From Enterobacter sp. BIGb0383 (GTDB lineage Bacteria > Pseudomonadota > Gammaproteobacteria > Enterobacterales > Enterobacteriaceae), in NCBI RefSeq assembly GCF_003751845.1, contig NZ_RJKQ01000001.1, positions 1,488,001 to 1,552,000 on the forward strand: a stretch of DNA of 64,000 nt, in the 5' to 3' direction. Under the pieces are notes generated by a model. That model searched no databases. It worked only from the letters and a program-made list of their open reading frames with translations, and had not been told where the DNA came from. Numbering within the stretch: position 1 is the stretch's first letter; the number at the start of each line of letters is the position of its first letter. The position numbers were made by a program, and so were the translations under genes. This document shows, piece after piece, positions 57,298 through 64,000 of the stretch.

Positions 57298-57843
57298 TTA
57301 TAGGTCTTCCGGCCACGGAAATTGTTCCGCCGTCAACGCCGGCGTGTGGTAATAATCCTGCAATGCTTTGATAAAACGCGCCGGACGCGGCGGGATGCCC
57401 TGCTCCAGATACGTCATCACCTGAGCATGCACCCGACGCTGAAACACAATGCGGTCCGGCTCGAAATCGCCTTCCAGGTTGTCACAGCTGACGTTAAACG
57501 GGAAACCCGCCGCCACGCAGAACAACCAGTCAAACGCCTGAGGTTTGACCTCGACATCTTCAAACTGCCCCTGCGTTGCCGCATCGCGACCGTCCGGGCA
57601 GTACCAGTAGCCAAAATCCACCAGTTGACGACGCGCTTCCCCGGCAATACACCAGTGGGAAATTTCATGCAGCGCGCTGGCGTAATAGCCGTGGGCAAAA
57701 ACGATGCGGTGGTACGGCACCTCATTATCTGCAGGAAGATAGATCGGTTCTTCGTCGCCCTGAATCAGACGGGTATTAAAATCACCCGCAAAGCAGCCGT
57801 CAAAAATGGTCATCAGCTGCTGAAAATGGTGTTGCTGGTTCAT
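57298..57843 (-). CDS. epmC: Elongation factor P hydroxylase EpmC (YfcM)
   Basis: EpmC (181 aa) hydroxylates the beta-lysylated lysine of elongation factor P. The iron-binding HExxH-type site HEISHWCIAG (about residues 55-64) and the DGRDAATQ and FCVAAGFPFNVSCDN motifs are conserved. The ATG at 57843 shares one base with the yfcA stop (TAATG). The frame is open six codons upstream, but that start would overlap yfcA more. Confidence 0.94.
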   Translation of the reverse strand: MNQQHHFQQLMTIFDGCFAGDFNTRLIQGDEEPIYLPADNEVPYHRIVFAHGYYASALHEISHWCIAGEARRQLVDFGYWYCPDGRDAATQGQFEDVEVKPQAFDWLFCVAAGFPFNVSCDNLEGDFEPDRIVFQRRVHAQVMTYLEQGIPPRPARFIKALQDYYHTPALTAEQFPWPEDL

Positions 57844-58652
57844 TATTGTATCCCTAACCACTGGAAGATCTCCGCTCCGTGGCTGTCATAGAGAAGTTTG
57901 CAGCTCATCACCGCCGAGACAATCACAATCATCGGACGGATAAGCTTTTGCCCTTTGCTCAGTACCAGTCGGGAGCCCATTCGCGCTCCAAAGAACTGGC
58001 CTGCCAGCATGACGAACCCGGTCGCCCACATCACCTTACCGCCGATGATAAACAGCAGCAGACCGCCGATGTTTGAGGTGGCGTTAAGCACTTTGGCGTG
58101 CGCGGTCGACTTGGCGAGGTTAAACCCGGCCAGGGTGACAAACGCCAGGGCGTAGAACGACCCGGCGCCGGGACCGAAAAAGCCGTCGTAGAAACCGACG
58201 CAGCCGCCCGCGACCAGAGCAAATGGCAGGCCATACAGCCGACGCTGACGGTCTTCTTCGCCGAGCTTCGGCATCAGCAGAAAATAGAGGCCGATACAGA
58301 TAATCAGCACCGGCAGGATCTGCCGCAGCACGTCCGACTTGACGTACTGTACCAGCAGCGCGCCGGTGGTGGAGCCGATAAATGTCATCAGAATATTGAG
58401 CTTCTGATCGGCCAGATTGACGACTTTACGACGAATAAAATAGAGCGAGGAGGAGATCGACCCACCGCAGGCCTGCAGCTTGTTGGTGGCCAGCGCCTGC
58501 GCGGGCGTCATACCGGCGGCCAGCAACGCAGGCACCGTTAACAGTCCGCCACCGCCGGCCAGCGCGTCAATAAACCCGGCAAGGATCGCCACCAGCAGCA
58601 GCACCGCCAGCACGGTGGGCGTCACCATAAAAATGTCGGTAAACATATCCAT
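57843..58652 (-). CDS. yfcA: TSUP-family (TauE/SafE) membrane transporter YfcA
   Basis: YfcA (269 aa) is an inner-membrane protein with about eight hydrophobic segments in the sulfite/organosulfonate exporter (TauE/SafE, TSUP) family. Signatures are AGFIDALAGGGGLLTVPALLAAG and LNATSNIGGLLLFIIGG. The substrate is unknown. The ATG at 58652 overlaps the mepA stop (ATGA) and gives the same length as E. coli; a TTG one codon earlier is less likely. Confidence 0.94.
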   Translation of the reverse strand: MDMFTDIFMVTPTVLAVLLLVAILAGFIDALAGGGGLLTVPALLAAGMTPAQALATNKLQACGGSISSSLYFIRRKVVNLADQKLNILMTFIGSTTGALLVQYVKSDVLRQILPVLIICIGLYFLLMPKLGEEDRQRRLYGLPFALVAGGCVGFYDGFFGPGAGSFYALAFVTLAGFNLAKSTAHAKVLNATSNIGGLLLFIIGGKVMWATGFVMLAGQFFGARMGSRLVLSKGQKLIRPMIVIVSAVMSCKLLYDSHGAEIFQWLGIQ

Positions 58653-59476
58653 CAAAGTAAATGCTCATCCAGTAAAGCCTGACAGGAAGGCGGCAACGGC
58701 GGCGGCACCGGTTTTCCAGGGGAAGAGGTACCAGGCTTCGCCGGTTCAAACCAGCTTTGCAGCTCGGCACCGCAGCCATCGCCGTCCGGCGGCAGAGGCT
58801 GATCCTGACACTCCAGGCTGCCCGCCGGGCAGCGCAGACGCACGTGCATATGGGCGCGATGCTGGAACCAGGGGCGGACTTTACGCAGCCAGTCGCGATC
58901 GGTGCCCGCATCCAGACAGAGCCGCTGCTTGATCGCCGCATTAACAAAAATACGGGTGACCTCGCTGTCCTGCGCGGCCAGCTTGATCAGGCTACCGATT
59001 TCCGGTTTCCACAGGGAGGGCACCACCTGCTTGCCGTCGCGGGACACCAGATCCAGCGCCTGAGGCTTCAGCAGCTGCGCCGCCGTCCAGCGCGTTTTCG
59101 GCAACTGCAGATAAATATCAACATCCAGACCGCTCTGGTGGCTGGCGTGGCCGCCGTTAAAACGTCCGCCCGCAGGCATCCCCATATCGCCAATCAGCAG
59201 CGTACCCATCCCGTTCGCCGCCGTCTGGTTCCCCAGGCGCTGGATAAACTGCACCAGATCCGGATGGCCAAAGTAGCGACGCTGGTCGGTACGCATCACC
59301 TGATAGCTGTCGGACTGGATCGGCAGCGCCTGCGCGCCCACGATACAGCCGTTAGAAAACGCGCCGATAGACTGGGCGCTGCCGGGAACTGGCTGGGTAA
59401 TTTTTTGCCAGGGCGTTGCCGCCAGACTGGCGCCGCTGACCAGTAAGGCCATCAGCGCGAGGAGGTGTTTATTCAT
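58652..59476 (-). CDS. mepA: Penicillin-insensitive murein endopeptidase MepA
   Basis: MepA (274 aa) is a periplasmic LAS-family zinc endopeptidase that cleaves D-alanyl-meso-DAP cross-links. A signal peptide of about 19 residues ([19 protein letters not shown]) is followed by zinc ligands in [14 protein letters not shown] (about 110-123) and the [12 protein letters not shown] motif (about 206). It begins 2 bp after aroC and overlaps yfcA. Confidence 0.96.
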   Translation of the reverse strand: MNKHLLALMALLVSGASLAATPWQKITQPVPGSAQSIGAFSNGCIVGAQALPIQSDSYQVMRTDQRRYFGHPDLVQFIQRLGNQTAANGMGTLLIGDMGMPAGGRFNGGHASHQSGLDVDIYLQLPKTRWTAAQLLKPQALDLVSRDGKQVVPSLWKPEIGSLIKLAAQDSEVTRIFVNAAIKQRLCLDAGTDRDWLRKVRPWFQHRAHMHVRLRCPAGSLECQDQPLPPDGDGCGAELQSWFEPAKPGTSSPGKPVPPPLPPSCQALLDEHLL

Positions 59477-59478
59477 AG

Positions 59479-60564
59479 TTACCAGCGTGGTAAGTCGCTT
59501 TTGACATCCGCATTTTGTGCGCGCTGACGCATCAGGTGATCCATCAGCACAATCGCCAGCATCGCTTCGGCGATCGGCACGGCGCGGATCCCGACGCAGG
59601 GATCGTGGCGACCTTTGGTGATCATCTCCACCTCTTCGCCCGCACGGTTCAGAGTACGGCCCGGAACGGTAATGCTGGAGGTCGGTTTCAGGGCCATATG
59701 GGCGACGATCTGCTGACCGCTGCTGATCCCGCCGAGGATGCCACCGGCGTGGTTGCTCTGGAAGCCCGCTTTGGTGATCTCATCGCGGTTCTCGCTGCCG
59801 CGCAGCTTAACCACCTCGAAGCCATCGCCAATCTCGACGCCTTTTACCGCATTGATGCTCATCAGCGCATGGGCGATATCGGCATCAAGACGGTCAAATA
59901 CCGGCTCGCCAAGACCCGGCGGCACGCCGTCGGCGACCACGGTGATCTTCGCCCCGATAGAGTCGCCCTCTTTTTTCAGGCCGCGCATCAGTTCGTCCAG
60001 CGCCTCGATTTTATCCGGGTCCGGGCAGAAGAACGGGTTCTGCTCAACCTGCGCCCAGTCTTTGATTTCCAGCGGGATATCGCCCATCTGGGTCATGCAG
60101 CCGCGGATCACAATGCCGAACTTCTGCGCCAGATATTTTTTGGCAACCGCACCGGCAGCCACGCGCATCGCGGTTTCGCGGGCGGAAGAACGTCCGCCCC
60201 CGCGATAGTCGCGCAGGCCGTATTTTTGTTCGTAGGTGTAGTCAGCGTGTCCCGGACGGAACAGGTCTTTGATGGCACCGTAATCCTGAGAGCGCTGGTC
60301 GGTATTCTCAATCAGCAGGCCGATACTGGTCCCGGTGGTGACGCCGTCAAAAACGCCGGAGAGGATTTTGACCTGGTCCGGCTCGCGGCGCTGGGTGGTA
60401 TAGCGGGAGGTACCGGGACGACGTCGGTCGAGGTCGTGCTGCAGATCCGCTTCGGTGAGCGGAATACCCGGCGGAACACCGTCGATAATGCAGCCAAGCG
60501 CCAGGCCGTGCGACTCGCCGAAGGTGGTTACACGAAAGAGTTGTCCGATTGTATTTCCTGCCAT
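59479..60564 (-). CDS. aroC: Chorismate synthase AroC
   Basis: AroC (361 aa) converts EPSP to chorismate with reduced FMN. Signatures present: [21 protein letters not shown] (residues 16-36), [16 protein letters not shown] (about 124-139) and [17 protein letters not shown] (about 319). It lies between prmB and mepA in the conserved operon. Confidence 0.98.
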   Translation of the reverse strand: MAGNTIGQLFRVTTFGESHGLALGCIIDGVPPGIPLTEADLQHDLDRRRPGTSRYTTQRREPDQVKILSGVFDGVTTGTSIGLLIENTDQRSQDYGAIKDLFRPGHADYTYEQKYGLRDYRGGGRSSARETAMRVAAGAVAKKYLAQKFGIVIRGCMTQMGDIPLEIKDWAQVEQNPFFCPDPDKIEALDELMRGLKKEGDSIGAKITVVADGVPPGLGEPVFDRLDADIAHALMSINAVKGVEIGDGFEVVKLRGSENRDEITKAGFQSNHAGGILGGISSGQQIVAHMALKPTSSITVPGRTLNRAGEEVEMITKGRHDPCVGIRAVPIAEAMLAIVLMDHLMRQRAQNADVKSDLPRW

Positions 60565-60633
60565 CGTGGCTCCGATTTGGTTGTTCTGTTTGCGCGTTCT
60601 GAGCGGGCCTGTCGCCCGCCGTTTTTTCTCGTT

Positions 60634-61566
60634 TTAATCTTTGTAGATGCTGAAGTGTTCGCGGGCCGCCAGCAGCTGGTCTTTGGTCAGCATAAAGACG
60701 CCGTCGCCGCCGTTGTCGAACTCAAGCCAGGTAAAGGGCACCTCAGGATACTGATCCATCAGATGTACCATGCTGTTACCGACTTCACAAATCAGAACGC
60801 CGCCGTCGGCCAGATAGTCCGGCGCACAGGCCAGAATGCGGCGGGTCAGCTGCAGGCCATCGCTGCCGGACGCCAGGCCCATTTCAGGCTCGTGACGGTA
60901 TTCGCCCGGCAGATCGGACATATCTTCTTCGTCAACGTACGGCGGGTTGGTAACGATCAGATCGTACTGTATGGTCGGCAGGTCGCGGAACAGGTCAGAG
61001 CGCATCGGCGTGACGTGGTGCAGCAGACCGTGTTCTTCAATATTGTGCTCGGTGACCGCCAGCGCGTCTTCAGAGAGATCCACCGCGTCGACTTCCGCGT
61101 CCGGGAAGGCATAAGCACAGGCGATAGCGATACAGCCGCTGCCGGTGCACATATCGAGAATGCGCTGGGGCTGGGCATCAACCAGACCGGCAAAGCGGTT
61201 GTTGATCAGCTCACCAATCGGCGAGCGCGGCACCAGCACGCGCTCATCAACGTAAAATTCGTGACCGCAGAACCAGGCTTTATTGGTCAGATAGGCGACC
61301 GGGATGCGCTCGTTGACGCGACGGATCACGCGCTCAACGATACGGTGACGCTCGCTGGAGGTCAGGCGCGCCTGGCGCATATCTTCCGGAATATCCAGCG
61401 GCAGATAAAGGGTTGGCAGCACCAACTGCACCGCTTCATCCCAGGGGTTGTCGGTGCCGTGACCGTACCAGATATTGGCGGCGCTAAAGCGGCTGACCGA
61501 CCAGCGCAGCATGTCCTGAATGGTATGCAGCTCACTCACTGCTTCTTCGACGAAAATTTTATCCAC
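60634..61566 (-). CDS. prmB: Ribosomal protein uL3 N5-glutamine methyltransferase PrmB
   Basis: PrmB (310 aa) methylates glutamine 150 of ribosomal protein L3. The SAM-binding motif [16 protein letters not shown] (about 134-149) and the catalytic NPPY ([12 protein letters not shown], about 200) are visible. The start is a GTG (61566) with GGAGG six bases upstream, matching the E. coli N-terminus; upstream codons are spurious. It is divergent from smrB. Confidence 0.96.
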   Translation of the reverse strand: MDKIFVEEAVSELHTIQDMLRWSVSRFSAANIWYGHGTDNPWDEAVQLVLPTLYLPLDIPEDMRQARLTSSERHRIVERVIRRVNERIPVAYLTNKAWFCGHEFYVDERVLVPRSPIGELINNRFAGLVDAQPQRILDMCTGSGCIAIACAYAFPDAEVDAVDLSEDALAVTEHNIEEHGLLHHVTPMRSDLFRDLPTIQYDLIVTNPPYVDEEDMSDLPGEYRHEPEMGLASGSDGLQLTRRILACAPDYLADGGVLICEVGNSMVHLMDQYPEVPFTWLEFDNGGDGVFMLTKDQLLAAREHFSIYKD

Positions 61567-61733
61567 GTATCCTCCAGGCCCTGCTTCGCTATAAATTCGG
61601 CGGCTAGTTTGCCATGAAGCCCGGGATAAATCAGCTTCCACGGCGCGGTTAGCGGGAAAAAACCATTTTACTGCCCGGGAAAGCGGCGGGTCGGGTACAC
61701 TATCGGAAATAAACGATGAGATTAGACGGCACG

Positions 61734-62285
61734 ATGAAGAAGAAAACATCGCTTAATGACGAGGATCAGGCGCTGTTCCGCCAGTTAATGACCGGCACGC
61801 GCAAAATCAGTCACGATACGATTGTCCACCGTCCGCAGCGCAAAAAAATCAGCGAAGTGCCGGTGAAAAGACTGATTCAGGAACAGGTCGACGCCAGCCA
61901 CTACTTTTCCGATGAGTTCCAGCCGCTGCTGAATACCGATGGTCCGAGCAAATACGTGCGCGATGGCGATAGCCATTTCGAGCTGAAAAAGCTGCGCCGC
62001 GGCGACTACTCTCCGGAGCTGTTTCTGGACTTACACGGGCTGACTCAGCAGCAGGCCAAGCAGGAGCTGGGGGCGCTGATTGCCGCCTGCCGTCGCGAAC
62101 ATGTGTTCTGCGCCTGCGTGATGCACGGCCACGGTAAACATATCCTCAAGCAGCAGACGCCGCTCTGGCTGGCACAGCATCCTCACGTGGTGGCGTTTCA
62201 TCAGGCACCGAAAGAGTACGGCGGCGACGCCGCGCTGCTGGTGCTCATTGAGATCGAAGAGTGGCAACCGCCGGAACTTCCATAG
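61734..62285 (+). CDS. smrB: Endonuclease SmrB, ribosome rescue factor
   Basis: SmrB (183 aa) is an Smr-domain endonuclease that cleaves mRNA between collided ribosomes. The C-terminal Smr domain holds [19 protein letters not shown] (about 98-116, the DLHG motif) and [11 protein letters not shown] (about 140-150). The N-terminal basic hook binds ribosomes. The ATG at 61734 gives the E. coli length. Confidence 0.95.
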   Translation: MKKKTSLNDEDQALFRQLMTGTRKISHDTIVHRPQRKKISEVPVKRLIQEQVDASHYFSDEFQPLLNTDGPSKYVRDGDSHFELKKLRRGDYSPELFLDLHGLTQQQAKQELGALIAACRREHVFCACVMHGHGKHILKQQTPLWLAQHPHVVAFHQAPKEYGGDAALLVLIEIEEWQPPELP

Positions 62286-62295
62286 GATGAGAAAC

Positions 62296-62316
62296 TGCCC
62301 GGCGCACTGCCGGGCA
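62296..62316. terminator. Hairpin between convergent smrB and sixA
   Basis: A perfect 8-bp stem TGCCCGGC/GCCGGGCA (62296-62303 with 62309-62316) with a 5-nt loop lies between the two stop codons. It is probably a shared terminator, though T-runs are short. Confidence 0.7.
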
Positions 62317-62321
62317 AGCTA

Positions 62322-62807
62322 TTAGATAGCTTTCGCCATCCGCAAATTGCAGGGGCTCATCTGCCAGTTAAAGGTGCCGTGACCTTCAGCGTCGAGGGTG
62401 ACGCAGGCAATGGCCGAGGTGGTGAACATCGGCGGCGCTTCCTGCGGGCAGAGTTCAGACACCAGGTAGCCAACCAGCGGCAGGTGAGAAATCACCAGTG
62501 CAGTGGCAACGCCTTCGTTGGCCAGCATCTGTAAGTAAGCGCTGACCATACCGACATCGCCCGCAGGCGTAAGCTCCGGCAGAACATCCACCTTACCCGG
62601 CAGGTTCATCACTTCCCCCACCACGCCGAGGGTCTGCTCTGCGCGCAGGAACGGGCTGACCAGCACACGCTCAATATCTACTTTCTGACCGTTAAGCCAG
62701 GTCGCCATCTGACGAGATTCGTCACAGCCACAGACGGTCAGAGGACGAACTGAGTCACTGGCTGCATCAAGTGCAGCGTCGCCGTGACGCATGATAAAAA
62801 CTTGCAT
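62322..62807 (-). CDS. sixA: Phosphohistidine phosphatase SixA
   Basis: SixA (161 aa) removes phosphate from phosphohistidine, acting on NPr of the nitrogen PTS in E. coli. The RHG nucleophile motif is MRHGDAALDAASDSVRPLT (H8), with the second histidine in VISHLPLVGYL (about residue 108). It lies downstream of fadJ on the same strand. Confidence 0.96.
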   Translation of the reverse strand: MQVFIMRHGDAALDAASDSVRPLTVCGCDESRQMATWLNGQKVDIERVLVSPFLRAEQTLGVVGEVMNLPGKVDVLPELTPAGDVGMVSAYLQMLANEGVATALVISHLPLVGYLVSELCPQEAPPMFTTSAIACVTLDAEGHGTFNWQMSPCNLRMAKAI

Positions 62808-63001
62808 ATTGCACCGCTTTTGTTAACCAGAAGCACCAACGTTAACCGGACGCCACCAACTTCTCAGCGCCGGGGAACCCGGAGGCCGGGCATTGTGCCT
62901 TATCCATTCGACGAATGAAACGCTGTGTTTTACATCAATGGCGTAAGTATAGTCAATCCCTGTTTATTAAATGAGCGGATGTGCCTCATTCAACGCAGAA
63001 T

Positions 63002-64000
63002 TTAGTTTTGTTCCACCCGCGCCGGCCAGAATTTATCCCCCTGCTCTGCCCTTCTCAGCAGGGGATCGCACGGCGTAAAGCGGGGTCCGTACTGCGAGGC
63101 CAGACGCTGCAAAATCGCCACCACGTCAGCGGCCCCCAACGAATCCATATAGCGGAACGGCCCGCCGAGGAACGGCGGGAAACCGATACCAAATACCGCG
63201 CCGATATCGCCATCGCGGGCGCTACGCACAACCCCCTCATCGAAACAGCGGGCGGCTTCATTCAGCATCAGCATCACGCAGCGCTCGGCAATATGCTGCT
63301 CCGTCAGACCCGATGCCTGCCCGCTTGCGCCGATCAGCGGATAGATAGCGGGATCGACGCGCTTGCGGCCTTTCTGCCCTTTGGCGGGATAGAGATAAAA
63401 ACCCCGGCCATTTTTGCGGCCTTTGCGATCGTCCCCGAGGATCGCGGCAACGATTTTATCCGGGGCGCTAAAGCGTTCGCCGAAAGCGGCCTCCAGCACC
63501 GGAATAATTTTAGTGCCGGTATCAATCCCGACCTCATCCAGCAGCTGTACCGGCCCAACCGGGAAGCCAAAGCGGACCAGAGCCCTGTCCACCTCTTCTA
63601 CCTTGCCGCCTTCGGTCAGGATCCGCATCGCCTCATTAATATAAGGCGCCAGAATACGGTTAACGTAGAAACCGGCTTTATCCGCCACCACAATCGGGGT
63701 TTTGCCCTGTTTCTTCGCCAGTGCAACCGTCGTCGCGATGGTCTGCTCGCTGGTGCCCTGATGCGGGATCACCTCGACCAGGGGCATTTTCTCCACCGGG
63801 CTGAAAAAGTGCAGGCCAATCACCTGCTCCGGACGCTGGGCGCGGGCGGCAATATCGCCGATTGGCAGAGAGGAGGTATTAGAGGCAAAAATCGTATGCG
63901 GTGCGCAGTGCTGCTCAACGTCGGCAACCATCTGCTGCTTGAGGGCCAGATCTTCAAAGACCGCCTCAATCACCAGGTCACGCCCGGAAAAACCGCTGAA
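63002..64000 (-). CDS. fadJ: Fatty acid oxidation complex alpha subunit FadJ (partial, N-terminus outside window)
   Basis: FadJ is the alpha subunit (enoyl-CoA hydratase/3-hydroxyacyl-CoA dehydrogenase) of the anaerobic beta-oxidation complex. The 332 codons in the window cover the C-terminal part of the dehydrogenase NAD domain ([28 protein letters not shown]) and the two 3HCDH C-terminal domains ([31 protein letters not shown]). About 380 residues, including the hydratase domain, lie beyond 64000. The reading frame is open through the window end. Confidence 0.96.
   Translation of the reverse strand, partial: FSGFSGRDLVIEAVFEDLALKQQMVADVEQHCAPHTIFASNTSSLPIGDIAARAQRPEQVIGLHFFSPVEKMPLVEVIPHQGTSEQTIATTVALAKKQGKTPIVVADKAGFYVNRILAPYINEAMRILTEGGKVEEVDRALVRFGFPVGPVQLLDEVGIDTGTKIIPVLEAAFGERFSAPDKIVAAILGDDRKGRKNGRGFYLYPAKGQKGRKRVDPAIYPLIGASGQASGLTEQHIAERCVMLMLNEAARCFDEGVVRSARDGDIGAVFGIGFPPFLGGPFRYMDSLGAADVVAILQRLASQYGPRFTPCDPLLRRAEQGDKFWPARVEQN

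Noticed and set aside
59515-61617. A 700-codon open frame antisense to aroC and prmB
   Set aside because: Same effect of codon bias on the opposite strand; aroC and prmB are certain, and the antisense product is low in recognisable structure.

Overview
The window is chromosomal DNA of a member of the Enterobacteriaceae, most likely Enterobacter or a close relative (Lelliottia, Leclercia, Kosakonia or Klebsiella type). Nearly every backbone gene matches its Escherichia coli counterpart in sequence, length and order, from nuoF through lrhA, alaA, ackA-pta, yfcD-yfcH, hisJQMP-argT, purF-cvpA, accD, truA-usg-pdxB, fabB, mnmC and aroC-prmB to fadJ. The first gene (nuoF) and the last (fadJ) are cut by the window edges. 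No rRNA, tRNA or CRISPR array was seen.

Layout. 1-4549: start of the complex I operon, nuoABCEF, on the minus strand. 5181-12844: lrhA, alaA, yfbR (bracketed by two ERIC repeats), yfbS, hxpA, yfbU, yfbV. 13183-16608: ackA-pta. 16660-24893: two modules not found at this place in E. coli K-12, namely a MoxR ATPase/VWA-metallopeptidase pair and a catabolic cluster (ascorbate-type PTS IIA, IIB and IIC, split transketolase, divergent LacI-family regulator with paired operators and a CRP-like site). 24903-29515: yfcD, yfcE, yfcF, yfcG, folX, yfcH and a GNAT gene. 29522-35845: an accessory island. 35886-46505: a lipoprotein, hisPMQJ and argT with sigma-54/NtrC-type sites, ubiX, purF, cvpA, dedD, folC, accD. 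46779-48554: an extra LTA-synthase-like membrane sulfatase-fold gene. 48691-64000: dedA, truA, usg, pdxB, flk, fabB, mnmC, yfcL, epmC, yfcA, mepA, aroC, prmB, smrB, sixA, fadJ.

The most interesting part is the island. Its centre (31568-34345) is a tightly overlapping four-gene operon that reads as an ABC three-component (ABC-3C) conflict system: a DUF2326-type coiled-coil ABC ATPase, a small middle component and a CTD component. In front of them is an 82-residue protein with two membrane helices. The C-terminal tail of the membrane protein and the N-terminus of the CTD protein carry the same short Q[K/R]GGxxSxNxQNN[Y/F] motif. This suggests that a membrane effector is recruited by the ABC-3C sensor through a homotypic, possibly amyloid-like, motif. 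The left arm of the island (29522-31013) has two unknown proteins, large perfect hairpins and a repeat arrangement resembling the antisense-RNA immunity region of P4-type satellites. The right arm (34540-35845) holds an unknown gene pair and the C-terminal stump of a GNAT acetyltransferase gene.

Regulatory sites readable from sequence include a PurR box before cvpA-purF, FabR and FadR sites before fabB, sigma-54 and NtrC-like sites before argT and hisJ, and CRP-like plus LacI-family operators before the PTS/transketolase cluster.
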